This document shows, piece by piece, positions 37,411 through 53,509 of a stretch of DNA of 64,000 nucleotides (position 1 is the first letter of the stretch; every line of letters starts with the position of its first letter). The notes below the pieces were generated by a model. It did not search any database, was not told the origin of the DNA, and worked only from the letters and a program-made list of their open reading frames with translations. The position numbers and the translations under genes are program-made. The stretch covers positions 23,563,835 through 23,627,834 of the forward strand of contig NC_003076.8 in assembly GCF_000001735.4 (NCBI RefSeq). Reading direction: 5' to 3'. The DNA is from Arabidopsis thaliana. Its lineage: Eukaryota > Streptophyta > Magnoliopsida > Brassicales > Brassicaceae.

Positions 37411-39373
37411 ACTTCTCTGCTTATCGTACTCCACTAATTCTCTTTGCTTCTTCTTTTTAAGACAAGATATAGCTATGAGTTATGAGTCGTTGAAGGACTC
37501 AGAGACTTGATGAGGGCTTTATAGAGAGGATAACTTACACGTAGGTTATTTTTGTTCACGTAGAAAAGTTTTTCTCGAATATCCACTATATTACTGGGTC
37601 CTTACTCCTTAATTACGCCACCTTTACCATATTCATGCATGTTTACATTTCCCTTTTTTCAGCACATTTCCCTTTTTTGTTTTCTACCAAGCATATCTTA
37701 TTATACAAATTAAAACTCTAATGTTCATTATTCGTCGGGAGTATATACGTTTTAAGGTGAGCATACATTATTAAACTTGATATATCCATAACCATATCAA
37801 GATTTGCGATATACTATATAATAAACATATATAGTAATGTACATTATTATTTTAGTTTATGTTATAGATAGATGACAGTAATTATAATTCAAAGTTGTGA
37901 TAATAAAATAACTAATCAATCCACACATTGGTTTTGATTTGAAAGCAAATGAATCTTTACATGATATTAAAGTAGTAGAATATGTGCCATCTAATTTGAA
38001 TCCAAAGTGGTTCGATCTAAAGTTTTACATGCTAAATTTGAAGGGTTTCCTATCAAAACCTATTGCTGGTAAGTGGGTTTGATCCATATCCATTGATAAA
38101 TTACCTTGGTCTCATTCTGTTTTCAGTGTAGGATTTCTAATATGTGTTCTCTTAAGGTGATGGATGGATCAAATTAATTTCGGATCAGATTAACTAGACC
38201 GGTTTTTGGGTAAAACCAAATTCATCATGAGCATGTGTTAAGGATATGATATATTGATAAGTTGATGAGACTAAGAATACGAAAGGACTTGTGGAATAAT
38301 TGTATTGAACTCTTGTAAATATGAAGTTACAAAATGCATTCATTAGCTAGAAATATAACCAATATATTCAAAACTACCTACATCTACAATGTCTGCTAGG
38401 ACTTTCTACAACGTTGATTGATATATCTCGGTTAGTGATTCTGCTCGATCAATCTCGGTTTTCCATCTGGCAACAGTTTTGTTTGATACAATAATTGTGG
38501 ACATAGAGGATCTGATTGAAAGAATGTGAGGGCAGATAGGTCATATCACTGGGGGAGCGGGGAATAAGTTTGGCAGAAGCAGCTGACCTTCCAAGTTCCA
38601 TGCATGCAACCACGACATTCCCAGCCCTTGATCACCTTTCATTATTTATATCATATAATTAATAGTTACATAAAAAAGTATCAAGGATTAATTTGTTCAA
38701 AACTAAAATTCTATTTGACAACTACTTCACTTCACTCCAGAACATGTATTGTTATTGTACTTGCCAACCCTAGAAAACAAAAACATGTCTAACACCGGCC
38801 GCCACTAAATTAACCGTTAGAGAATGGAAATAATATATAACCTACGCGATTTTTTTCGTTCAGACTCTAATTAATATAACTTATAAGTTTGATCCGTTTG
38901 TGGTTCCCACACCCACCGATAGAGAAAGAATTACTGATTATGGCGCAACAACTATATGACATGTTGTTTGAAAAGTTTATCAGATGAGAAACTAGGCCAC
39001 TAAAAACGAATAATATCATCGTTGATCATATATACTCGTGACAAAATCAATTATCTACGTCCTACAACTCAAATTCAAGATAAACACCTCGAATTTTTTA
39101 TTAAGTCACAGAGGAAAAACAGTGCGTTTGTCTTGCAAAAAGTAAAAAGTTGAATTTTCAAAGGTTGGGGAAATAAAAGTAGATTTCTTTTAACATGAAA
39201 GGAAAAAAAAAAAAAACTGATGGTGAGAGGTTAACAAACGAACTATTACTAGGTGGAGTTGTCTATCACTTACAATTTGCATTCTAGCTCTCTCCCAATT
39301 ACTTCAATCAAATGTATAAGAACAAACAAAAAAGATAAAATTATCTCACGTGGATTGTTGAAAAGTTGAACCA

Positions 39374-39376
<3 letters not shown>

Positions 39377-39419
<43 letters not shown>
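39377..39419. repeat. (AT)n microsatellite
   Basis: A 43-bp uninterrupted AT dinucleotide tract between PER67 and PER68. The corresponding position in the other duplicate (about 44940) lacks it, so it expanded after duplication. Confidence 0.95.
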
Positions 39420-39422
<3 letters not shown>

Positions 39423-40163
39423 TTTAATTTACGTGAAGGGTTTTTGTTTGAGATTAATCGAGGTCCACTTTTGTTTGATTATTAACTTTTGCTGGAGTGT
39501 TTGTTTTAATTCTGTTAGTTGATCGATCGAGTTTGTTAATTATTTTTTCTTTTCAATTTCAATGAAGTGAGGTCCACTTTTTTAGGATTGAGTGACTTTT
39601 TTTCTGTGTTTGATAATTTAGAGTGACTTGAGCCCATAGTGGTAACATGGGATATTATGGCTTTGGAAAACAACATGTATATTGGTAGAGAAACATTCTT
39701 TAAATCTCGGCAAACTCTAAACCTGTTTAGTCTCTCTTAATTTGCTACTTAGTATATTGTATGTACTTTTCTTTGTTGGTTTTGATGTGTTTCGAATTCG
39801 ATTCTAATTAATTAACGTGTCGGCGTGTCGCAAACTCGCAATAACATCTGAATGATGATGTATATTAAACTCATATACAGACCAAAAGTGTTCACCGGCC
39901 GTGACGATACTTTCCGTCGGGAATTAATCCCATTAGAATCGAAAGTTCTCCTACACGTACGTACCACTAGACTAATTAATGGAACATATTGGTAAAAGAT
40001 TAATAATTAAGTAGAAGAGAGCGAGGAGAATTGTGGGACCTGGGTAAAACACGACATGTTATCAAATCACGACTTATCAACACAAACCCTATTAGACCAC
40101 TTCTTTCTCTCCAGTCATTTTAATGTCATGTATATCGTAATATCAATTTCAAACAGTTTATTT

Positions 40164-40166
<3 letters not shown>

Positions 40167-40199
<33 letters not shown>
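40167..40199. repeat. (TA)n microsatellite
   Basis: A 33-bp uninterrupted TA tract in the peroxidase intergenic region. Confidence 0.95.
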
Positions 40200-40201
<2 letters not shown>

Positions 40202-41522
40202 GTGTTACTACATATATATATCACCAACATAACAATAATGTAATTAGGCCTACTTATAGCATAGCTTATGTATAACATTACTCTTTTTTCTTTTCTTGAC
40301 ACAGTATAACAGTATACAAGGGTGGTAATATGTGGGAAAAGAATCAAAAGGGTGCCAATAATCCAAAAGCGACCGAACAAATTAAAGAGTTGTCAAAGTA
40401 ATATGATGTGATTGTGAATGCGTCCAGACCAATTTCAACTCAAAGCGTACACATATCTACTGATATACATGCAGTGAGACCAGAAACATTATGTTTATAA
40501 GTTATAACAGCGGACTTCAATTAGACCATCAAAAGCACAATTATTTGAGAATTTCAAATGTTTAATTTAAACACTATACATTTTTTTCCTTTGTCAAATA
40601 AAAACACTATACATTTATTATTCAAGTGTGATGTGTGTATATACTATATAGTAAGAATGCATATGTCTCTTTAAAACAAAATTTACACATTAATTTATAA
40701 TTCACGGCTTTCATGAGTCCTATCATGAACTTCAACAGTTAAACATAGATCGACAAAAAATAAGAGTTACGATGATCAATTTATGTGGAGATACAAAAGG
40801 TAAATTATTGTTGATTATGAATGTGGTTCGTCATTGTATCGTACTCTTTCTAGAAAATTAGGTGATTCATTTGTTAACAATATATAAAATAGTCCGTCGT
40901 GAATAATGAATGGTCATTTACATTTTACGGTAGACTATAATATGTAATTTTGTATATATGATAGAATCTTGTAAGAAATGGTGATATATAATATGACTAC
41001 GGAATAACACAGTTACACAAGTCGTATGGTGGTCAATGATCATACTAGCTCATCTAGTCAAATTATCGAATTTACAAAAATCGTGGGCTGATAATAAACA
41101 AACTAATATATAGAGGAACTTTTTGTGAATTTTTATAAAAGGGGCCCTTCCTCTTATTGGGCCATAAACAAATGGGCCTTAAATAAGCGAAATGGGTGAC
41201 TTGAGAGGTTGAGCCATATCTCATAGATATGGGTAACATGGAATATTATGGTTTAGGAGAACAATAGATATTAGATTGGGAGAGAACATTCGTCAAAAGA
41301 ACTCAAATCTCGGCGAAATTTAAATTGAATAGTGAATACGATTAAACTCGTTTACCTCTATTGATCTGTTACTTAATTATATTATATATTATATCGATTA
41401 AACAATAGATATTTCCGGTTTAATTAATTGACATATCGCAATAACATCAGAATGATGCACATTAAAATAAGAAAAAAACAGTTCACTAAGAGATTATTAT
41501 GGGCTTAATAGTAGAGACTATT

Positions 41523-43133
<1,611 letters not shown>

Positions 43134-45828
43134 CTTTGTGTTTTTATTTTATTTTTGTTTTACTTCTGTTTTTCTATAGGAGTTACGAGGGATCAAGAAG
43201 CAATCCCGAGGCTGATTGCTTTTATAGAGGTTTACTTCCACGTAGGTGTTTTTTTATTTACTGTGCCAAAATCCTCACGTCACCTCTACGGCTCTACCAG
43301 ACTACCACATTATTGTTCGCGTTTTCCTTTTCTTTAAGAACATTTTTGTTGTTTATCATCTATATAAAAGTTAAACTCTCTACTCTCTAGTCTCTAGTCC
43401 TCGTAAAGCTAAGCTAGTTCTATCAATAGATATAACACACGTTTTTATCTGCCCATACTTTATTATATGCATGTCAATAGCCGTATCAACATTGCTATAT
43501 ACATATATATAATATATACGTTATTAATTTAAGGTATATGAAGCGTACATCGTAAATAAAAATGGTATCTACCGTAATATAAAGAGAAGCGACGTCCAAT
43601 TTTGGGGCTTGTGTTATAGATCAAATTTTGATACTATATGATAAGTCGATGACTGATGGGAACATAAAACATCTAAATTAATATCAATATAATACCATGA
43701 TATGTAATAGCCTAATAGGTTTGGCTGACGTGTATTGGTTATATGAATCCATGATAAGTTGATGATACTAATATTTAATAACATAACACATTATATGAAA
43801 TAAATGTGTTACACTTGATTTTTTTTTTAAAAAATGTGTTGCACTTTTAAATATATTCATGCACTATCTTTATATAAACGTAAAGAATTCTAAATTAAGA
43901 CAGACACATCTTTGACCAAAATATTAAAGACATAATAACACATTCTAAAATATATTCCAGATCCTTATACAGTCTTCATGTCAGTGAGGGATTCCGATCG
44001 ATCTCGGTTTTTGACATTGGTATCTTCCAACTTCGTTTAATTATTTCCCTTCAAATAATTTGTGAACACGAAAGGAAATGATCGAGAGAGTGTGGGCAGA
44101 GCTAGTGATGATCGTATAATTGGGGAGGATGAGATAGGTAGAAACAGCTTACCTATCAATGCATGCAACCACCAACGACATTCTCATAAATATCAGTCTT
44201 TCTCACCTTTCAATTTCCACTTTCATGAAGTTTTATATATTTTCAAAAGAAAGCGTACCCCTAAGATTAGTTTGTTTATTTTTCAAATAAATCATGTTCA
44301 CAACTAGTTTACTCCTGCAAATTTTTTGTTATTGCTATTATACTTACCAAACACATATATTATATATACAGAAAAGAGGCTTAAACACCACCTTAAATGA
44401 TTTTATCCGTTAGAATCGCTAGTAATATTTAACCTAATTAACGATTTTGTGCTCTGACTTTAATTAATTATTGTAAGCTAGTATAAGTTTTATCCGCTAC
44501 GCACACCCACACAAAGAAGAAAAAAAATACTGGTCATGGAATATGGGGCAAGGGCAACTATATGACATGCTGTTCAAATTTTAATTGGATGAGAACTAGA
44601 AGTCTAGAACGCCAAAACCCTAAAGAGTATCGTTGATAGCTGATCTACGTATTCAAAACTAAATAAACACGCCTTAGATTTCCGACTAAGTCACATGGGA
44701 TAATTAGTGTGTGGCTTGCATAAGAAGTTGAATTTCAAAATTGGGAGACAAAGTTTTTTTTCTTTCTTCTTTTCGTTTATTTTAAAGCGATAGTGAGAGG
44801 TAGTTAACAGAACATACTATTATTCGATCGAATTGTCTATCACCCACAGTAACCCTAATCTACAATCATCCTCTTCAAAAATATAAGAAAACGTACATAT
44901 TTAATTATTCACGTGGATTGTTGAAAACTGAACCACAAATATTGTATTTGTTTTTGTTAAATCTTGTAATTTTGCTATGTCCGCTTTTTAGGAATAACTT
45001 TTTCTTTTCGTGAACCTCTCTATATAGAGTTTTTGTTGTTGTTGTTGATGAAAGATAATAATTATAGTTGATACCAAAAAAGAAAGAAAGATGATAACTA
45101 TACGACAGTTCTTCAAGAAAATAATTCTATATTGTTTGTGAACCTTTAATATGGGTTTTTTTTAGAGTTGGTATGTAGAATTGACATTTTCTTTTCTAGC
45201 GTTGGTATAATGAGTAATTTTGTTTTTTCGGATCATAAAAGATATTTATGAAATTTGTAAACCTTTTATAGGATAGTGTAGTAGGCTCAACAGATTAGAT
45301 TATAGAGTTCTTTTGGTATATAGAGACTCTGTAAACCTTTTATATTTGGGAATTTCTCACTTTGTGAAACTTTCATCATGAATAGTACAAATGATGATAT
45401 ATACTACTAAATTCAAAATGTACATAATCGAATTGATGTTATATTTTGACATGATTTCATATTTAAATAAGAAACAGAATTAGTGACTACGGAATAATTC
45501 ACACCCTCATCCACTCAAATTATTGATATTTGAAAATCTGGGTCTGATAAGGAACAAACTAAAATATAGAGGAACTTTTGTGAATATTTATAAACGCGAC
45601 CTTCCTCTTAGTTGGGCCATAAATAATTGGGCCTAAATTAAGCAAATCCAATACTAATGGCCCATTATTGGTGGGTAATATCCGACAAATTCTCTTTACC
45701 TCTTTCTACGACGGCGACGACTGAATCGCCACCGCCTTCCCGCTCCGACTCTTGACTTCCACCTGTTTACTCCTTTGCTAGACCGATCAGACCCATCTGA
45801 AGCTTTTCTGTCTAGAGTAGAGAAGGAG
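43134..45828. other. Intergenic region PER68 / Listerin
   Basis: PER68 promoter (right of 43134), then AT-rich DNA without a credible gene. 44110-44945 and 45470-45647 have counterparts between the peroxidases. The final 200 bp is the Listerin promoter (separate entry). Confidence 0.5.
45612..45665. promoter_or_regulatory. LTN1: Listerin promoter with three site II motifs
   Basis: TTGGGCCAT at 45612-45620, TTGGGCCT at 45627-45634 and TGGCCCAT at 45658-45665, about 165-215 bp before the start codon. The first two, with the preceding CTTCCTCTTA, recur at about 41150-41180, where no gene follows. Confidence 0.55.
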
Positions 45829-48800
45829 ATGGGCAAACCCAAAGGAGATGCTGCAAGAAGCAAAGCACGTCCATCTAGCAGCAGGTCATATTTGTTCCTT
45901 TAATCTCTTCTTAACGTTTAATTTCTTCCGACTTTATCTTTTGTTTTTTGAGTCTATGCTTCGTTGGTTCGGTACTGAATTGAGCTTCTTCTGAACAGCT
46001 TGGCAGCTTCTCTGTTGCCGTCTGGCTCTGCAGCCGCCGTAGGTTTTGGGGGCTATGTCGGTAGCTCTAGATTCCAAACTTCTCTGTCAAACGAAGACTC
46101 TGCTTCCTTCTTGGTATGTTTCTCCCGTCTGCTTACTTGTGTGTTTGCCAATCTCTCATCTTTTTTAATGGATTGTAGGATTTGGATAGTGAGGTTGCCC
46201 AACACTTGCAAAGGCTTTCAAGGAAGGATCCTACAACAAAGGTAATGGCTTCTCTGATTATCCAATCGACTACAAGAGCTGTTCTTGATTGTGATTTGTT
46301 TGTTTCAACCCTTTTACAGATTAAAGCTCTTGCTTCCCTATCAGAACTGGTTAAGCAGAAGCAAGGGAAGGAACTTTTGCCAATAATCCCACAATGGGTA
46401 ATGTTTAGACAGAAGAAAAACTGTAGCTTCAGAAGCTGTATTAGATTAGATGTTGAAGATAGGCTAATCAGCATTGGGAATATGACTCTCACCGATAGAA
46501 TTACCTCTAATTAGATGTTTAGACAGAAGAAAAACTGTAGCTTCAGAAGTTGTATTAGATTAGATGTTGAAGATAGGCTAATCAGCATTGGGAATATGAC
46601 TCTCACTGATAGAATTACCTCTAATTAGTCTTTGTCTTGCAGAATGTTGATCACTATATTTCCTACGTTTTCAGTGCATTTGGTTGCTCATTTTCCACAT
46701 ATGGTTGACTATATTTTTCATATTTTCTTACTTGTCCAGACATTTGAGTACAAGAAGCTGATACTGGACTACAGTCGAGATGTTCGGCGAGCTACTCATG
46801 ACGTCATGACTAATGTTGTCACTGGTGCCGGGTTTGACTCTCAATTTTCTAATGCATGCCCTTTTTCTTGCCGTGATGCAGTGCCTCATTTACTTCTTCT
46901 TCTTTTAGTATCATTCACCTGGATATATGTAGTTTTCTTGTGTCATGAGTGATATGATTTAGCTTTGAGGTTATCCTAACATCAATATCAAAATTATCAT
47001 CAATATTTTGTTGGAATGATTCGTTTGCTAAGTGCTGTAGAAGCTTGTCTATATTGAGCGTGTCATGTAGGAACTATGTCTTGATGATATTGTCTTAGCA
47101 TGTATGCCATACTTCTATTCTATGTTTTCTCCCACTATTATCTGATTCTGTATTAATTCTTTGTTTCTTTGTGTTACTCAGGAGAGATATAGCTCCTCAT
47201 CTAAAGTCTATAATGGGGCCCTGGTGGTTTTCGCAATTTGATTTGGCATCTGAAGTTTCTCAAGCAGCAAAGTCGTCTTTCCAGGTTGGCTCCTCGTTTG
47301 GTAATTCAGTTTTCTTGGTGGAGGTTATTTTACTTTATGTTTGAATGCCCCGCTTTCTATTATAAACTCTATTGTCGTTTTATTAGACCAGTAACCTTTT
47401 AGTTCTGCTCAGGGGGCACTTTGTTATAGCATCAATATTCAGAATTTCAATTAGCTGTCTATTGTTTAAACAGGCAGCATTCCCTGCCCAGGAAAAGAGA
47501 TTGCACGCCTTGAATTTATGTTCAGCTGAGATTTTTGCTTATCTGGAGGAAAATCTCAAACTTACACCTCAAAATTTATCTGATAAATCACTTGCTTCAG
47601 ATGAATTAGAAGAAATGTACCAGCAGGTACTTCATCTCGGTGATTCTTCTTGCTATGGTGAAGTTTTTCCTTCTTTGGGTTTTCGTTTACCATGTCTTAT
47701 TTCCATTGTTTTCAGATGATATCGTCATCTCTGGTGGGGTTGGCTACACTTCTAGATATTTTGCTCCGCGAACCCGATAATACTGGCTCTGCAAACATTA
47801 ATTCTGAATCAAAACTTGCCTCAAAGGCTAGGGCAGTAGCAACCTCCTCAGCTGAGAAGATGTTCTCTTCCCATAAATGCTTTCTGAACTTTCTAAAATC
47901 TGAAAGCCCTAGTATTCGGTCAGCGACTTATTCTTTGTTAAGCAGCTTCATTAAAAATGTTCCTGAAGTCTTTGGCGAAGGCGACGTCCGAAGTCTTGCA
48001 CCAGCTCTGCTTGGTGTTTTTCGAGAAAATAATCCAACCTGCCACTCATCAATGTGGGAGGCTGTCTTGCTGTTCTCTAAAAAATTTCCTCAGAGTTGGG
48101 TCTACTTAAATGTTCATAAATCTGTTCTAAATCATTTATGGCAGTTTCTGAGGAACGGGTGCTATGGATCCCCACAGGTTTCTTATCCTGCACTGATATT
48201 GTTCCTCGAAGTTATGCCAGCACAATCTGTAGAAAGTGATAAGTTCTTTGTGAATTTTTTCAAAAACTTATTGGCTGGAAGGAGTATGTGTGAATCATCA
48301 AGTACGGATCAGTTATCACTTCTTCGGGCAACCACTGAATGTTTCCTCTGGGGATTACGTAATGCTTCAAGGTATTGCGATGTTCCCAATTCTATTCATG
48401 ATCTCCAGGTTGATCTAATTGATAAAGTCCTAGTGAAGATTCTATGGGCGGACTTCACTGAACTATCTAAGGGCAGCATTCCACCTAATCAGAGGAAGTC
48501 AGCTGAAAATCTTGGCATGGGTAATTCAGTTAGTTATCTGCAAGAGCTAGGAAGATGCATCTTAGAAATTCTATCAGGGATTAATTTACTTGAACAGAAC
48601 CTGCTGTCTTTTTTCTGTAAAGCTGTTCAAGAGAGCTTCTTGAATATGCTTCAGCAGGGAGATTTAGAGATAGTTGCGGGAAGCATGAGAAAAATGATTG
48701 ATTTTCTCTTGTTATTGGAGAGATATTCAGTTTTGGAAGGTGAGAGCTGGCCCTTGCATCAATTTATGGGGCCACTGCTGTCCAAGGCTTTCCCGTGGAT

Positions 48801-51800
48801 AAGATCATCTGTAAGTTATCGTCCACGTTTTGTTACCCCGTTTTTTCATAGTAGATCATATGATGTTTTTACTTGACTAACCTGTGTGGCTGTATTTATC
48901 TTTTCAGGAATTGTTAGATGGTGTGAAGCTTTTGTCAGTTTCAGTATCGGTGTTTGGACCAAGAAAGGTAGTTCCAGTGCTAATTGATGATATAGAGACT
49001 TCTACCCTTCTCTCTGTTGAAAAAGAGAAGAATATGAGCCCGGAGAAGCTTATTAAAGTTTTTCAAGAAATTTTTATTCCTTGGTGTATGGATGGATATG
49101 ACTCTTCGACTGCAGCTAGACAAGATCTCCTATTTTCATTGCTTGATGATGAATGTTTCACTCAGCAGTGGAGTGATGTCATTTCTTATGTATTTAATCA
49201 ACAACATCAGGGCTTCAATAACCTGGCTGCTATGAAAATGCTTTTAGAGAAGGCAAGGGATGAAATTACAAAAAGAAGTTCTGGACAGGAGTTGAATCAA
49301 AGAATAGGTTCTCGGCCAGAACATTGGCACCATACACTCATAGAATCAACTGCTATAAGTCTTGTCCATTCCTCCTCAGCGACTACAACTTCTGCTGTTC
49401 AGTTCCTGTGGTAAGTTAGTCAATATATCTATAAATAGTATCAATATTTTGCATTTATATATCTCAGTCAAGTCTTTTATGTTGCTTGATTGCTTGTTCC
49501 CAGTTCTTATTCTATATTTTTTTTGTATGCAGTTCAGTTCTGGGTGGTTCAACCCAAGACAGCAGTATTTCTTTTGTGTCAAGAAGCTCGTTGGTCTTGA
49601 TATATAGAGGGATCCTCGAAAAACTGCTATCTTTTATCAAACAGTCACCATTATGTTCAGTCAATGATACATGTTCGTCTCTTATTGTCGAGGCTATAGC
49701 GTTTGATTCGAGCAGTTCTGTAGATGTGATCGTGGTTGCTAAGTTTGCAGCTGAAGTTATTGATGGTAGTTTCTTCAGTTTGAAGTCTCTGAGTCAGGAC
49801 GCAACCCTACTTACAACTGTATTGTCTTCTATTTTTATCATTGACTTAGAGAATAGAATGACATCACTAGTGGACAATACGCTATCTGAGTCCAAAGAGA
49901 AGAGAAAGGATCGGAATTTTGTGTGTGATTATGTTCATGCCGTTTGCTCTAAGATGGATAATCAATTCTGGAAATCTATAAACTATGATGTCCGGAAGAG
50001 TTCAGCAAGCACTTTGGCTCAGTTCCTGAGGTCAGTTGTCCTACTTGAGGATGATCTGCAACCTTTTGAACTTACATTATTGTGTGCTTCAAGGATGACC
50101 GAAGTGTTAGAATATCTCTCATTGGATCAAAGCGATGAAGAGAATATCTGTGGCCTGCTCCTGCTTGAGAGTGATGCGTGGCCTATTTGGGTCAGCCCCA
50201 GCTCGTCAGCTAGCATAGATACCCATGGTATGCCTGTTCAGTTGTGCGAATTGAGGAAATCGAAAAGTCAAAGATATGTTTCTTTCATTGACAGCCTGAT
50301 CATGAAATTGGGAATTCACCGATTTATTGTTGGCCACAAAGATCATGGGTTTGCCTCTCAAGCTTGGCTTTCCGTAGAAATACTCTGCACGTGGGAGTGG
50401 CCAGGGGGTAAAGTTCAGACTTCTTTCCTGCCAAATCTTGTATCATTTTGTAAGGATGAACCATCGAGTGGAGGTTTACTAAATTCCATTTTTGACATTC
50501 TACTCAACGGTGCTCTTGTGCATGTAAAGGATGAGGAAGAGGGCTTAGGGAACATGTGGGTTGACTTTAATAATAACATAGTGGACGTCGTTGAACCATT
50601 TTTGAGGGCTCTAGTGTCATTCCTTCACATTTTGTTCAAGGAGGACCTTTGGGGAGAAGAAGAAGCCATGGCTGCTTTCAAAATGATCACAGATAAACTC
50701 TTCATAGGGGAAGAGACAAGCAAAAACTGTTTGAGAATTATTCCTTACATTATGAGCATAATAATCTCACCATTACGTACAAAAGTAAAATCTGGTGGTT
50801 CTGGTAAAGATACTCTGCTACCACTGGAAGTTTTGCTTAGAAATTGGCTGGAGAGGTCTTTGTCGTTTCCTCCTCTGGTGCTCTGGCAAAGTGGGGAAGG
50901 TAAAGACCGATTAATTTTTTATTTTTTTTGAAAGTGGTGCTTGTAGTCTCATCTTGAACCTATGAACAATGCTTAGATTTAAATGAGGATTAGGCTCGGG
51001 TGTGGATGTAGAACAAGTATATTTACTTATGAAATAACATTGACTTAGTGATAGTCCTGAGTCCTCATCTGAGAAGTGGTCATAGTTGGCATCAGATGGA
51101 CAGTCTAGGGAGCAATTTAAGACTAAGGTTTTGTTGTTTATCTTTTACTTTGCATGCCTAGCTCATTATTGTTTTCCCCCGTCTTTATCAGATATACAGG
51201 ATTGGTTTCAGCTTGTTATCTCTTGTTATCCCGTAAGTGATAAAGCTGAAGAAGCAAAGGAACTACAGAGGCATCTGAGCACTGAAGAGAGAACGCTCCT
51301 GCTTGACTTGTTCCGCAAACAAAAGCAAGATCCTGGTGCATCAACTGTAGTTACCCAACTTCCAGCTGTGCAAATTCTGCTCGCAAGACTAATTATGATT
51401 GCAGTTAGTTACTGTGGAAACGATTTTAACGAGGATGATTGGGATTTTGTCTTTTCTAATCTGAAGCGTCTGATTCAATCTGCAGTAGTTGTGATGGAGG
51501 AAACTTCCGAGAACGTCAACGACTTCATTAGTGGTGTTTCTTCCATGGAGAAGGAGAAGGAGAATGATACCCTTGAAGGACTTGGGCATATAGTTTTTAT
51601 CTCTGATCCTTCTATAAACAGTGCTCAGAATGCTCTCTCAGCATTTTCGTTGCTTAATGCGTTAGTAAACCATAAATCTGTTGAAGGTGAAGACAATCTG
51701 AAATCCTTGGCAGATGAAACATGGGATCCTGTTAAAGATCGAATACTTGAAGGTGTTCTGCGTCTTTTCTTCTGCACGGGTCTTACTGAGGCTATTGCTG

Positions 51801-53509
51801 CTTCATATTCCCCAGAGGCAGCATCTATTGTTGCTTCATTTCGAGTTGATCATCTGCAGTTCTGGGAGCTGGTAGCTCACCTTGTAGTAGACTCTTCTCC
51901 ACGCGCAAGAGATAGAGCTGTCAGAGCAGTGGAATTCTGGGGACTAAGCAGAGGATCTATAAGCTCTTTGTATGCAATAATGTTCTCTTCCAATCCAATC
52001 CCGTCATTGCAACTTGCTGCATACACTGTTTTGTCTACCGAACCTATTTCCAGGCTGGCCATAGTTGCTGATTTGAATGCACCACTGAATGATGAGTCTC
52101 TCAATGATCAGGACTCAAGCAATGCTGGTTTACCATCTGAAGACAAGCTACTGCTAAGAGATGAAGTATCTTGTATGGTTGAGAAGTTAGATCATGAACT
52201 TCTTGATACGGACTTGACTGCGCCAGAAAGGGTAATTCTTACTTTTCAAAAGCTTTATTTGGTTTATTTTCCCTCTTTGGGCAAGTCATTCACTGTTTAA
52301 TCACTTTTAATGGCAGGTGCAAACGTTCCTGGCGTGGTCTTTGTTACTCTCCAATGTTAACTCTTTACCTTCACTAACCCAAGGACGAGAGAGACTGGTG
52401 CAATATATAGAAAAAACTGCAAATCCGTTGATATTAGATAGTCTTTTTCAGCACATTCCTCTAGAATTATACATGGGACAGAGCTTGAAGAAAAAAGATG
52501 GGGATATTCCGTCTGAGTTATCTGTGGTAGCTTCAGCAGCCACTCGTGCGATTATTACGGGTTCGTCCCTGTCAACGGTTGAATCACTTTGGCCTATTGA
52601 AACTGGAAAGATGGCTTCGCTTGCTGGGGCGATATATGGTCTGATGTTACGTGTCCTTCCAGCTTATGTTAGAGAATGGTTTAGCGAAATGCGTGACCGT
52701 TCTGCATCATCTCTTATTGAAGCATTTACAAGAACGTGGTGCAGCCCATCTCTAATCAAGAACGAACTGTCTCAGGTATGTACAATAAAAAACCTTTTCT
52801 CATCTCTGAGAGTTGCAGTGAAGATCCACTAATGCATTTGCAAATATTCTGTTCATTGTTTATGTGAGCCGCAGATAAAGAAGGCAGACTTTAATGATGA
52901 GAGCTTTTCAGTCAGCATAAGTAAAGCGGCAAATGAGGTAGTTGCTACATATACGAAGGATGAAACGGGGATGGATCTCGTGATCCGGCTTCCAGTTTCT
53001 TACCCACTCAAGCCTGTTGACGTTAATTGCGCAAAAAGTATTGGAATAAGCGAAGCGAAGCAGAGGAAGTGGTTGATGTCTATGCAAATGTTTGTTCGTC
53101 ATCAGGTACTGTACTTTATGAGTCATATCGATCTTTGTTAACCTGAATGATATCTCCAGTTCCATCATGTAGACCATATATGATTAATCTTGTCCTCTCC
53201 ATCTAAGCCCAAATTGAGTGCCTGTCTTGATTGAATGTTTTTCTTCTTCTTCTTTTTCTAATGTGTTGTTACTGAAAGCAGAATGGGGCTCTGGCGGAGG
53301 CGATAAGGATATGGAAGCGAAATTCGGACAAGGAATTTGAAGGAGTAGAAGACTGCCCGATATGTTACAGTGTGATACACATAGGGAATCACAGCCTTCC
53401 AAGGCGAGCTTGCGTGACTTGCAAGTACAAGTTTCACAAAGCATGTTTAGACAAGTGGTTCTACACGTCTAATAAGAAACTCTGCCCCTTGTGCCAATCT
53501 CCTTGCTAA
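45829..53509 (+). CDS. LTN1: Listerin E3 ubiquitin ligase (ribosome quality control)
   Basis: The plant Ltn1/Listerin orthologue, which ubiquitinates nascent chains stuck on split 60S subunits. Fourteen exons: 45829-45884, 45999-46113, 46179-46241, 46320-46397, 46740-46831, 47182-47284, 47474-47626, 47716-48810, 48908-49410, 49533-50899, 51192-52231, 52317-52775, 52875-53105, 53282-53509, giving about 1,860 residues, in the family range. The N-terminal conserved block ([25 protein letters not shown] region at 47182) is present, followed by long HEAT-type helical repeats. The C-terminal RING is CPICYSVI...[17 protein letters not shown]...CPLCQSP, the RING-CH type of Listerin with all eight ligands. 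The junctions at 46831 and the exon-5 start are my least certain. The intron at 46398-46739 carries a 114-bp tandem duplication. Confidence 0.94.
46401..46628 (+). repeat. 114-bp tandem duplication in Listerin intron 4
   Basis: Two adjacent copies, 46401-46514 and 46515-46628, both starting ATGTTTAGACAGAAG and ending CTCTAATTAG. They differ at only two positions (GAAGCTGT/GAAGTTGT and CTCACCGAT/CTCACTGAT), so the event is young. The first copy begins three bases after the 5' splice site of the intron. Confidence 0.95.

Larger units (their letters stand above)
37411..41522. other. 4.1-kb intergenic region between tandem peroxidases
   Basis: AT-rich with no intact gene. It contains PER67 upstream sequence, two dinucleotide microsatellites, and blocks that match the PER68 neighbourhood: 38560-39400 resembles 44110-44945; 39620-39890 resembles 41200-41470; 40965-41193 resembles 45470-45647. 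These show that the peroxidase duplication included long flanks, possibly with a third unit that lost its gene. A conserved TTCACGTGGATT-like G-box site recurs at 39347 and 44910. Confidence 0.55.
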
